Source: JACMLX01 sp040384325 (lineage in GTDB: Bacteria > Gemmatimonadota > Gemmatimonadetes > Gemmatimonadales > Gemmatimonadaceae). From it: a stretch of 64,000 nucleotides of DNA. The translations under genes and the position numbers were made by a program. The notes beneath the pieces were generated by a model. The model was not told the DNA's origin, ran no database searches, and worked only from the letters and a program-made list of their open reading frames with translations. The DNA lies in contig JAZKJL010000001.1 of the NCBI GenBank assembly GCA_040384325.1, positions 682,001-746,000 on the forward strand. The letters run 5' to 3'. Shown in pieces: positions 56,702 to 64,000 of this stretch (positions are counted from its first letter, which is position 1; every line of letters starts with the position of its first letter).

Positions 56702-58131
56702 TGGATGTAGAACTGGGTGGAATACATGGCGCCGCGTCGCTCGATGATGAGCTGGATCACTCCGCGGCCGGCGAGCTGGTTGATGGCTTGCGCCACCTCT
56801 TCCGCCGTGGCGACGGGCGTGCGATTGACACCGATGATGACGTCACCTGGCGCCACACCGAGTTGGTCCATCACGCGGTCACTGGCGTTCACCACCAGTG
56901 CACCGCGGGCGGAGCGGATGCTGCGCTCCTGCCGGATCGCCGGTGTCAGGGTGACCAGCTGCACGTCGCGCAACACCTCCACCTTCTTCGCGCCCACTTC
57001 GGGCAGGTCGGCGGGCGTCACGCTGACGGTCGTCTCGGCGTCGTCGCGCTTGAGCACCATCGTGGCGGCCTCGCCGACGCGGAGTTCGAGCATCTCGCCT
57101 TCCCAGTCGAACATGTTGCGCAGCGTGCGGCCGCGGCTCTTCACGATCTGGTCGCCCGGCTTGATGCCGGCACGCGCGGCCGGGGAACCGAGGACGACGC
57201 TGCGCACCACGACGCCGGAGCGCAGCACGTCGCGCGGCGAGCTGCCAGTGGGTTGTGCGATGCGAAGGCCGATCCATGGGTGCCGCACGGCGCCGTGCTT
57301 CAGCAGGTCGTCGGCCACGCGCATGGCGCGCTTGATCGGGATCGCGAAGCCGAGGCCGATGCTGCCGCCGCTCGGCGAGAAGATCGACGTGTTGACGCCG
57401 ATCACCTGGCCGAGCGCATTCACCAGCGGACCACCGGAGTTGCCCGGATTGATCGACGCGTCGGTCTGCAGCATGTCGACGTAGGTGCCGGTCGGCTGCT
57501 CCTCGCCACGCTGCGGCACGAGGTTGCGGCCGGTGGCACTGATCACACCCGCGGTGACGCTCGGCTCGGTGTTGCCGAGCAGGAAGCCGTAGGGATTGCC
57601 GATCGCGATCGCCCATTCGCCGATCGCGAGATCGGTGGAGGTGCCGATCGGCGCGACGGGCAGGTTCTTCGCATTGATGCGCAACACGGCGAGGTCGTTC
57701 ATCTCGTCGACGCCGATCACGCGCGCGTCGTAGGTCTCGCCGTCACGCATCGCCACCACGACCTTGGTGGCGCCGGCGACGACGTGCGCATTGGTGACGA
57801 TCACGCCATCGGACTGCACGATGAAGCCGGAGCCGATGCCCGCCTGCGTCCGCTGGCCGCTGCGACCGCCGAAGAACATCTCGAACGGGTCGGCGGCGAC
57901 CTGCTGCACACTTTCCGTCTGCACCGTGACCACCGCCGGCGCGACACGGCTCACGGCTTCAGTGATCGCGGTGCGTCGCGACGACGGCAATGCGGCCGCG
58001 GCCAGTTCGGCGCGCGACGGGGCGGCCGACGGCGCCGTGACGGGGCGTTGGGCCTCGGTCTCCGAGGCCGACGCACCCTGGCAGGCGACGGCGACGAGGA
58101 GGCCGGTGAGCAGACTGAGACGGAAAGCCAT
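56698..58131 (-). CDS. DegP/HtrA-type serine protease, probable lipoprotein
   Basis: A periplasmic trypsin-fold protease of about 477 residues. The N-terminus MAFRLSLLTGLLVAVAC looks like a lipoprotein signal with the lipid-modified Cys at residue 17. The catalytic triad is visible: His in VTNAHVVAG, Asp in EMNDLAVLRI and Ser in INPGNSGGPLVN. Two PDZ domains follow, ending RRGAMYSTQFYIQ. An upstream ATG (58194) is possible but would put a long Arg/Pro stretch before the signal. It sits between truA and purB, so it may share their transcript. Confidence 0.88.
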   Translation of the reverse strand: MAFRLSLLTGLLVAVACQGASASETEAQRPVTAPSAAPSRAELAAAALPSSRRTAITEAVSRVAPAVVTVQTESVQQVAADPFEMFFGGRSGQRTQAGIGSGFIVQSDGVIVTNAHVVAGATKVVVAMRDGETYDARVIGVDEMNDLAVLRINAKNLPVAPIGTSTDLAIGEWAIAIGNPYGFLLGNTEPSVTAGVISATGRNLVPQRGEEQPTGTYVDMLQTDASINPGNSGGPLVNALGQVIGVNTSIFSPSGGSIGLGFAIPIKRAMRVADDLLKHGAVRHPWIGLRIAQPTGSSPRDVLRSGVVVRSVVLGSPAARAGIKPGDQIVKSRGRTLRNMFDWEGEMLELRVGEAATMVLKRDDAETTVSVTPADLPEVGAKKVEVLRDVQLVTLTPAIRQERSIRSARGALVVNASDRVMDQLGVAPGDVIIGVNRTPVATAEEVAQAINQLAGRGVIQLIIERRGAMYSTQFYIQ

Positions 58132-58198
58132 CGTCCGGAATCGGGTGCGCAGCGGTGCGCGGCGGGGCGTGAAGGCAGGCACGGGAAGCGGCATCGGG

Positions 58199-58990
<792 letters not shown>

Positions 58991-58997
58991 TTCGGGA

Positions 58998-59026
58998 AAG
59001 CTAGGCCCGCCGGGGGGCGACTTCAA
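58998..59026 (-). promoter_or_regulatory. Promoter of the truA-pur transcript, possibly leaderless
   Basis: On the minus strand: TTGAAG (59026-59021), 17 bases, TAGCTT (59003-58998). Seven bases remain to the truA ATG at 58990, so transcription would start at about the first codon. No Shine-Dalgarno sequence is seen. Confidence 0.5.
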
Positions 59027-59139
59027 GCAATACAAGTCGTGATGTCACAACGCATTGACAACCCCGCACGAGCCCGTCACCCTTGGTGCGGTGGTGCGCC
59101 TCCGGAGCGCGCTCTCACGGATCCACACCGACCCAGCTG

Positions 59140-60444
59140 ATGGCACCTCGCACCCTCGCCTCCTTGGCGCATTCACTGGCCGTCGCCCCGGACCTGGGTG
59201 GCGCGGTGGGCGTGCTGGGCGAGGCGTTGGCGGAGCTCGACCGCGGCGCCTACCTGGCCTTCTTCCGCTACGACGGCCGCCGGGAACTGCTCACCGATCG
59301 CCTCAGTCCCACCAGCGTCGGATCAGCGCGTCCCACTCAACTCGAAGTCGCGTTCGACCAGCTGCCGATCAGCGTCCGTCAGGGCGTGGCGGCCGGGTCG
59401 ACCTTCGTGGACGTGCTGGAGCGGGCGGCGGACTTCGCGCGCCTCCTTGGCCTGCCGCCGGTGGAGAATGCGACGCTCTCGCTGCGCGGCCTGCGCTTCG
59501 ACGGCGCGCTGGGCGGCGTGCTGACGGTGGTGGAGCCGAAGAAGTTCTTCGGCGGCCGCACGATCGAGAAATTCCTGCCCAACGCCGCGCTCTTCGACCT
59601 CGCCTTCGCGCGCTTCGCGGAAATGGACGCGCGGCGCGAGGCGGTGGTGACGCTGGAGTCGGTCACGCAGCGCATTCACGGCGAATACGATCGCAAGCTG
59701 GGTGAACTCGAGCTGAAGATGTCGTCCCATGCGCAGGTGGTGACCGACGGCGCCGATCGCGCGCGCGTGGTGCACCTGGAGCGTGAGGCGAGCCGCATCG
59801 AGGAAGATGCGCGTCGCTTCCAGCGGCGCGCCGAGGGGCTGCAGAAGCAGCTCGAGGCGGCGCTGGGCCAGACCGAGCAGGCGCACATCGAGCTGCATCG
59901 CCGCAACGAGGAACTGCGCGACCGCGAACGCACCGTGTACCTGATCGATCGTGTGCTGTCGATGGATGCCACGGCGCCCGATCCACGGCGCCTGGCGGAC
60001 GAGTTGCTCACGCTCGTGGGCGAGGACATGCAGGCGCAACGTGTGTCGCTGATGATGCGGGCACCGGAACCCGGCATGCTGTACCTGGCCGCGGCCCGCG
60101 GTGTCGCGCGCGACGTGCGCGACGGCTATCGCGTCGCGATCGGCAGCGGCGTGGCGGGCAAGGTGGCGGCCAGTCGGCAGGTGATCCTCGTCACCGATGC
60201 CACGCAGGCGAGCCAGCATCCCTTGCTCAAGGACGAGTATTTCACCAGCGGCAGCTTCATCTGCTTCCCGCTCGTGTATCGCGAGGATCTCGTCGGCGTG
60301 GTGAACGTGGCCAACCGGAACCAGCAGGGCGTGTTCACCGAGGCCGACGTGAATCGCGTGCGCCTGCTGGGCCTCGTCATCGCGCTGGTCGCCACGCAGG
60401 CCCAGCTCACCGAGCGGCTGCTTCCGGCGCATTCGTCCACGTGA
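59140..60444 (+). CDS. Coiled-coil protein with C-terminal GAF domain
   Basis: A 434-residue soluble protein with no membrane segment. The first ~150 residues (VAPDLGGAVGVLGEALAELDRGAYLAFFRYDG) could be a degenerate sensor domain. A charged coiled coil covers about 165-275. The C-terminal GAF domain (about 280-425) reads QRVSLMMRAPEPGMLYLAAARGVA, then FPLVYREDLVGVVNVANR. It has no kinase, cyclase or effector domain, so its output is unknown. TTGACA at 59055-59060 is a possible -35 with only a weak -10. ATG 59140 chosen as the best start. Confidence 0.75.
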   Translation: MAPRTLASLAHSLAVAPDLGGAVGVLGEALAELDRGAYLAFFRYDGRRELLTDRLSPTSVGSARPTQLEVAFDQLPISVRQGVAAGSTFVDVLERAADFARLLGLPPVENATLSLRGLRFDGALGGVLTVVEPKKFFGGRTIEKFLPNAALFDLAFARFAEMDARREAVVTLESVTQRIHGEYDRKLGELELKMSSHAQVVTDGADRARVVHLEREASRIEEDARRFQRRAEGLQKQLEAALGQTEQAHIELHRRNEELRDRERTVYLIDRVLSMDATAPDPRRLADELLTLVGEDMQAQRVSLMMRAPEPGMLYLAAARGVARDVRDGYRVAIGSGVAGKVAASRQVILVTDATQASQHPLLKDEYFTSGSFICFPLVYREDLVGVVNVANRNQQGVFTEADVNRVRLLGLVIALVATQAQLTERLLPAHSST

Positions 60445-60484
60445 TCAGGCGGGTGGTGGTGGTGCCGACGTGCGCGAGGGAGCG

Positions 60485-61522
60485 ATGAGCGACGACCAGC
60501 TGCGGCACGCCGTGCGCCGGCTGGCGTCGGGGCACGACCTGACCGCCGACGAAGCCGGCGGTGCCTTCGACGTGGTGATGTCCGGCGGCGCGACCGCGGC
60601 GCAAGTGGCGGCGCTGCTGATGGGATTGCGCGTCAAGGGCGAGACGGCATCGGAGGTGGCCGGTGCCGCGCGCGCGTTGCGGCGCGCGATGATCCAGCTC
60701 GATGCCGACCAGCCTGCGGCGCTCGTCGACACCTGCGGCACGGGTGGCGGGGCGGTGCCCACGTTCAACATCTCCACCGCGGCTGCGGTGGTGGCGGCCG
60801 CCTGTGGCGTGCGCATCGCCAAGCATGGCAACCGGAGCTTCACCAGTCGCAGCGGCAGTGCCGACCTGCTCGAGGCACTCGGTGTGCGCATCGACCTCAC
60901 GCCCGAGCGCATGGCGGCGATCCTGCGCGAGACGGGCATTGTCTTCATGTTCGCGCCGCTGATGCATCCGGCCATGCGTCATGTCGGACCGGTGCGTCGT
61001 GAACTCGCGATCCCGACGGTGATGAACATGATCGGTCCGCTCGCCAATCCGGCTGCGGCGGGTCGACAGGTGATCGGTGTGGCCGACAAGGCGCGACTGG
61101 ACCTGATCGCCGGTGCGCTGCACGAGCTGGGCACCGAGTTCGCGCTGGTGGTGCACGGTGAGCCCGGCATGGACGAAGTGTCGCCGCTGGGCGTGACACA
61201 CGTGCGCGAATTGCGCGGTGCGACGCCGATCCGGTCGTGGACGATCGATCCTGCGACACTCGGATTCGACGACCTGGATGCATCGACACTGGCCGGCGGT
61301 GAGCCGGGCGAGAACGCAGTGATCGTGCGCGAGGTGCTGGGAGGCAGCGGCAGCACCGCGGCGCAGGCGGCGGTGCTGCTCAATGCGGCGGCCGCACTCT
61401 ACGTGCACCGCGATGGCGGCGACTACGCGGCGATGGTGACCGAGGTGCGCGCCGCGATGCAGGGCGGGGCGGCGCTGCGCGTGCTCGACCGGCTGGTGGA
61501 GGCATCCGCGCCGCGCAGTTGA
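60485..61522 (+). CDS. trpD: Anthranilate phosphoribosyltransferase
   Basis: Second step of tryptophan synthesis, joining anthranilate and PRPP. The PRPP/Mg motifs are VDTCGTGGGAVPTFNISTAAA, KHGNRSFTSRSGSADLLEALG and the VMNMIGPLANP loop. ATG 60485 follows GAGGGAG at a good distance, making it a better start than the GTG at 60470. Length 345, normal. No other trp gene is certain in the window, though the gene at the right edge might be one. Confidence 0.95.
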   Translation: MSDDQLRHAVRRLASGHDLTADEAGGAFDVVMSGGATAAQVAALLMGLRVKGETASEVAGAARALRRAMIQLDADQPAALVDTCGTGGGAVPTFNISTAAAVVAAACGVRIAKHGNRSFTSRSGSADLLEALGVRIDLTPERMAAILRETGIVFMFAPLMHPAMRHVGPVRRELAIPTVMNMIGPLANPAAAGRQVIGVADKARLDLIAGALHELGTEFALVVHGEPGMDEVSPLGVTHVRELRGATPIRSWTIDPATLGFDDLDASTLAGGEPGENAVIVREVLGGSGSTAAQAAVLLNAAAALYVHRDGGDYAAMVTEVRAAMQGGAALRVLDRLVEASAPRS

Positions 61523-61541
61523 ACGCGACGCGTGCGTCAGC

Positions 61542-62732
61542 TCAGGCGGCGTTGTCGAATGCGCTGAACTGCTGTCGCCAGGTCTGCAGCTGTTCGGCCG
61601 TGATGCCGCAGGCCATCGCGCTCTCCACGTGCAGTGGAGGTGCCGGACGACCGGGCGTCCGTGCGATCAGCGCATCGGCCACATGCACCGCAATCGCGGC
61701 ATCGAACTGTGGTGGCGTCAGCCGTCCCGGTGTGTGGTGGAATGCCACCGCTTCCACCACGCTCGACGGCAGCCCCCAGAGACCCAACAGGTAGGCACCC
61801 ACCAGGGCGTGCGACACGCGGCCGTGGCGAGCTTCGATTTCCTGCAATGGCACCTGCTCGGTGATGGCCTGCCGCTCCAACTGCTGCCAGATACGCGGCA
61901 CCACGCCTGCCAGCACCACCTGTCCGACGTCGTGCAGCAGGCCGGCCAGGAACGCCTCGTCGCCCAGGACGCGATCGTTCGGGCAGACGGCGAGCGTGAT
62001 GTCGCGCGCCGACGCGGCCACGCGCACGGCGTGCATGTTCCACTCATCGAGATCCAGCACGTCGGGCGCCACGTTGAACGAGCGTGTGGCGCCATCGGCC
62101 AGCGTGATCGCGCGCACCAGCGAGACGCCCATGAAGTTCACGGCCGCATCGACACGCGTCACCTGCCGACCGACGCCGAAGAACGAGCTGTTCACCACCC
62201 GCAGCAGGCGCGCCGTCAGCGCCGCATCGCGACCCACCACCGCCGCCACTGCGATCACGCCGGCATCGGGATCGGCGAGCACCTTCTCCAGCGCCTGCAC
62301 CGTCACTGGCGGGCGCGGAATCGCTTCCAGACCGCCGATGGCTTCCACCACGGCCGCATCGGTGACCACGGTGCGCAGCGCCGTGGTGCGCTCGATCACG
62401 GTGGCCAGCATGTAGGTGTCGACGGGCGTGTGCAGGAAGCGATGCACGCAGCGCTCGAGGCGCAGCGCGACGTTGCGCTCCGCATACTCCGACAGGGCGA
62501 TGCGCACCGTGGCCGGCCAGCGGTCGCGCGCCGTCTCGAACAGGGTCACGCCGTCCGCGGGCGCGTTGCCCAGCTCCGCGACGAAGACGTCGGTCGGTTC
62601 CGCCTCCAGCGCCGCGAGGGCCGCGGCGGTGTTCGGCGCCAGGACGACCTTCCAGTCCGGCCGCACCGTGCGGAGCGCGCGCCGATGCGCCTCCGCGATG
62701 TGATGTTCGTTGTCAGCGAGGACCAGGCGCAT
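61542..62732 (-). CDS. HDOD-domain protein with a degenerate receiver domain
   Basis: A 396-residue signalling protein. The N-terminal ~120 residues have a response-regulator fold (MRLVLADNEHH), but the phospho-acceptor position holds Glu53 (VAELGNAP) and the conserved Lys is replaced by Thr (LHTPVD), so it is a pseudo-receiver. The HDOD domain follows (about 130-340) with VVGRDAALTARLLRVVNSSFF and AGLLHDVGQVVLAGV, which keeps a His-Asp pair. HDOD proteins often act in motility, stress or cyclic-di-GMP pathways. A sigma-28-like promoter lies upstream. Confidence 0.85.
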   Translation of the reverse strand: MRLVLADNEHHIAEAHRRALRTVRPDWKVVLAPNTAAALAALEAEPTDVFVAELGNAPADGVTLFETARDRWPATVRIALSEYAERNVALRLERCVHRFLHTPVDTYMLATVIERTTALRTVVTDAAVVEAIGGLEAIPRPPVTVQALEKVLADPDAGVIAVAAVVGRDAALTARLLRVVNSSFFGVGRQVTRVDAAVNFMGVSLVRAITLADGATRSFNVAPDVLDLDEWNMHAVRVAASARDITLAVCPNDRVLGDEAFLAGLLHDVGQVVLAGVVPRIWQQLERQAITEQVPLQEIEARHGRVSHALVGAYLLGLWGLPSSVVEAVAFHHTPGRLTPPQFDAAIAVHVADALIARTPGRPAPPLHVESAMACGITAEQLQTWRQQFSAFDNAA

Positions 62733-62795
62733 GCTGCAATCCGATCGAGAATGTCAGCCGGTGAGGCAGTGCCCGGCGCAGTGAGACATCTCGCA

Positions 62796-62822
62796 GTATC
62801 GGATGTTTCTTCGGCCAACTTA
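62796..62822 (-). promoter_or_regulatory. Possible sigma-28 (FliA/SigD-type) promoter of the HDOD gene
   Basis: On the minus strand: TAAG (62822-62819), 15 bases, TCCGATAC (62803-62796), against the sigma-28 pattern TAAA-N15-GCCGATAA. The first codon is about 55 bases downstream. It lies in the 101-base gap between the VOC gene and the HDOD gene. Confidence 0.4.
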
Positions 62823-62833
62823 AGGAGCGGGCT

Positions 62834-63217
62834 CTAATCCTCGTAGCGGAAGTGCGGGTTCTCGACCACGCCCAGCACGTTCCCGAACGGATCGCGCACG
62901 GCACCGATCTTCACCCCGCCGCCGACATCCTGGATCGGCTCGTGTTCCAGCCCGCCCAGCGTGAGCAGCCGCTGGTAGGCGGCATCCGCGTCGGTCACCC
63001 CCCAGAATGCGACGCCCGCCGCATCCCGCTCGACCGGCGCGTCGGGCTCCGGCACCAGTCCGAGCTCGAAGCCGCCGACGTTGAAGCCGACGTAGAACTC
63101 CTCGTCGAAATACGGCGCGCGCTCCAGCACCTCGGTGTACCACGCCTTGGCGGCCGCGAGGTCCGCCACCGCGTAGATGGCGGTCCGCAGTCCGCGGAAC
63201 GAGGCCGGCGTGCTCAC
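62834..63217 (-). CDS. VOC-superfamily (glyoxalase/bleomycin-resistance fold) protein
   Basis: A 127-residue single-domain VOC protein with the repeated beta-alpha-beta-beta-beta pattern: LRTAIYAVADLAAAKAWYTEVL and VAFWGVTDADAAYQRLL, ending in AVRDPFGNVLGVVENPHF. Some metal-binding positions of glyoxalases (His at the first strand) are not evident, so no enzyme activity is assigned. GTG start overlaps the lexA stop (GTGA), so it is co-translated with lexA. Confidence 0.83.
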   Translation of the reverse strand: MSTPASFRGLRTAIYAVADLAAAKAWYTEVLERAPYFDEEFYVGFNVGGFELGLVPEPDAPVERDAAGVAFWGVTDADAAYQRLLTLGGLEHEPIQDVGGGVKIGAVRDPFGNVLGVVENPHFRYED

Positions 63218-63825
63218 GAGTATCGCCGCAGCACACCCACCACCACGCCCTGGATCAGCAGGTTGCGCTCGTCGGTGTAGATCGGCTCCATCGCGTCGTT
63301 GGCGGGCTGCAGGCGGATGCGGCCATCCTTCTCGCGATAGTAGCGCTTCACCGTGGCCGACGTCCGCTCCAGCAGCGCGATCACCATCTCGCCGTTGTCG
63401 GCGGTGCGGCGCTCGTTGACCACCACGAAGTCGCCGTCGCGGATCTGCTCGTCGATCATGGAGTTCCCGCGCACCTTGAGCACGTAGTGATTCCCCGACT
63501 TGCGCAGCATGTCGGGCGGAATCGCCATCGTCTCGCCGCTCACCGCTGCCTCGATCGGCAGGCCGGCCGCCACCAGGCCGAGGAGCGGCAACTCCACGAA
63601 GCGGGGCGACGCCTCGGAGGGCAGGATCTCGATCGCCCGGCTCTCGTTGTAGCCGCGGCGGATGTACCCTTTCCGCTCGAGGTTGCTGAGGTGCTCGTGG
63701 ACCGTGGCGAGGCTGGTGAAGCCGAAATGCTCCGCGATCTCCTCGAAGCTGGGCGCATACCCGTTCTCGTCCGAGTAGACGGAGAGAAAGGTGAGAATTT
63801 CACGCTGGCGCTTGGTGAGCGACAT
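63214..63825 (-). CDS. lexA: LexA repressor
   Basis: SOS-response repressor with self-cleaving C-terminal domain, 203 residues. The N-terminal winged helix reads MSLTKRQREILTFLSVYSDENGYAPSFEEIA, with recognition helix SLATVHEHLSNLE. The cleavage bond is Ala87-Gly88 (LVAAGLP), the catalytic Ser122 is in RGNSMIDEQI (GNSM instead of the commoner GDSM), and Lys160 is in TVKRYY. ATG 63825 fits the family start; the frame upstream is non-coding. It heads the minus-strand order lexA-VOC. Confidence 0.95.
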   Translation of the reverse strand: MSLTKRQREILTFLSVYSDENGYAPSFEEIAEHFGFTSLATVHEHLSNLERKGYIRRGYNESRAIEILPSEASPRFVELPLLGLVAAGLPIEAAVSGETMAIPPDMLRKSGNHYVLKVRGNSMIDEQIRDGDFVVVNERRTADNGEMVIALLERTSATVKRYYREKDGRIRLQPANDAMEPIYTDERNLLIQGVVVGVLRRYS

Positions 63826-63893
63826 GACGACCGGCTCCGGCTGATGCAGAGGACGAAGGGACTGCGCTAGATTGCCGAGGCTGGGCGTGCGCC

Positions 63894-63933
63894 CCGAAGA
63901 ACTGCCGAAGACTATTGCCGAAGGAATCCCGAA
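63894..63933. promoter_or_regulatory. Four phased CCGAA repeats between lexA and a divergent gene
   Basis: CCGAA occurs at 63894, 63905, 63918 and 63929, spaced 11, 13 and 11 bases. On the minus strand the middle pair forms a direct repeat, TTCGGCA-N6-TTCGGCA. It lies about 70-110 bases upstream of lexA. A LexA operator with direct-repeat form is inferred from position and regularity. Confidence 0.4.
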
Positions 63934-64000
63934 ATGCAAGTGGCTCGTGTCTGGACACCGCCCGCCGGACCACTCGGTCGGCTGAGCTCGGCAAGCCTCT
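63934..64000 (+). CDS. Start of a divergent gene running off the window
   Basis: An open frame from ATG 63934 to the window edge, 22 codons, reading MQVARVWTPPAGPLGRL and onwards. AAGGAA at 63921-63926 gives a good ribosome site, seven bases before the ATG. The WTPPxGxLG text recalls the start of some indole-3-glycerol-phosphate synthases (TrpC), which would suit the nearby trpD, but 22 residues are too few to name it. Confidence 0.45.
   Translation, partial: MQVARVWTPPAGPLGRLSSASL

Overview
This is a GC-rich chromosomal window dominated by housekeeping genes that are packed tightly and often share ATGA, GTGA or TTGA stop/start overlaps. Gene content and style suggest a Gemmatimonadota-like bacterium: a DUF5916 outer-membrane-type protein, an archaeal-type ProRS, a tmRNA with an unusually short tag, kaiBC-type genes and almost no AT-rich spacers. 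The phylum is my inference from the sequence alone; no comparison could be run. I saw no insertion sequences, phage genes, CRISPR arrays, rRNA or tRNA genes.

Layout, left to right. 1-3067: biotin carboxylase (cut by the window edge), an RNA uracil methyltransferase and a biotin carboxyl carrier protein, all overlapping. 3081-5609 (minus): a DUF5916 protein. 5740-14077: a conserved translation and envelope cluster, rplM-rpsI-rpsB-tsf-pyrH-frr-uppS-cdsA-dxr-rseP. 14113-19161: rpsO-pnp, an M16 peptidase and alanine dehydrogenase. 19270-25348: the rod-shape operon mreBCD-pbp2-rodA. 25486-33810: accD-folC-hisS-proS-lysA-phosphodiesterase-guaA.

34120-38008 is the most distinctive part. It is a four-gene, translationally coupled cassette: a two-domain KaiC-like ATPase, two divergent KaiB-like proteins and a PAS hybrid histidine kinase, with no kaiA. 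It reads as a self-contained clock or hourglass-timer module with a dedicated kinase output. It is preceded by 309 bases with no gene but several hairpins.

38093-44697: ptsN (minus), then dusB, a membrane GAF-GGDEF diguanylate cyclase, the tmRNA gene ssrA, a flavin reductase-like protein, a DUF2461 protein and an SDR oxidoreductase. 44707-58990 is one long minus-strand run that reads truA-degP-purB-purC-small membrane ORF-pssA-purS-purQ-purL-purF-ppdK-alkC. It holds most of the late purine pathway interleaved with phospholipid synthesis. The small ORF looks like only the membrane anchor of a phosphatidylserine decarboxylase.

59140-61522: a coiled-coil/GAF protein and trpD. 61542-63825 (minus): lexA, a VOC-fold protein and an HDOD protein with a degenerate receiver. 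The lexA upstream region carries four phased CCGAA repeats and appears to be shared with a divergent gene that runs off the right edge.
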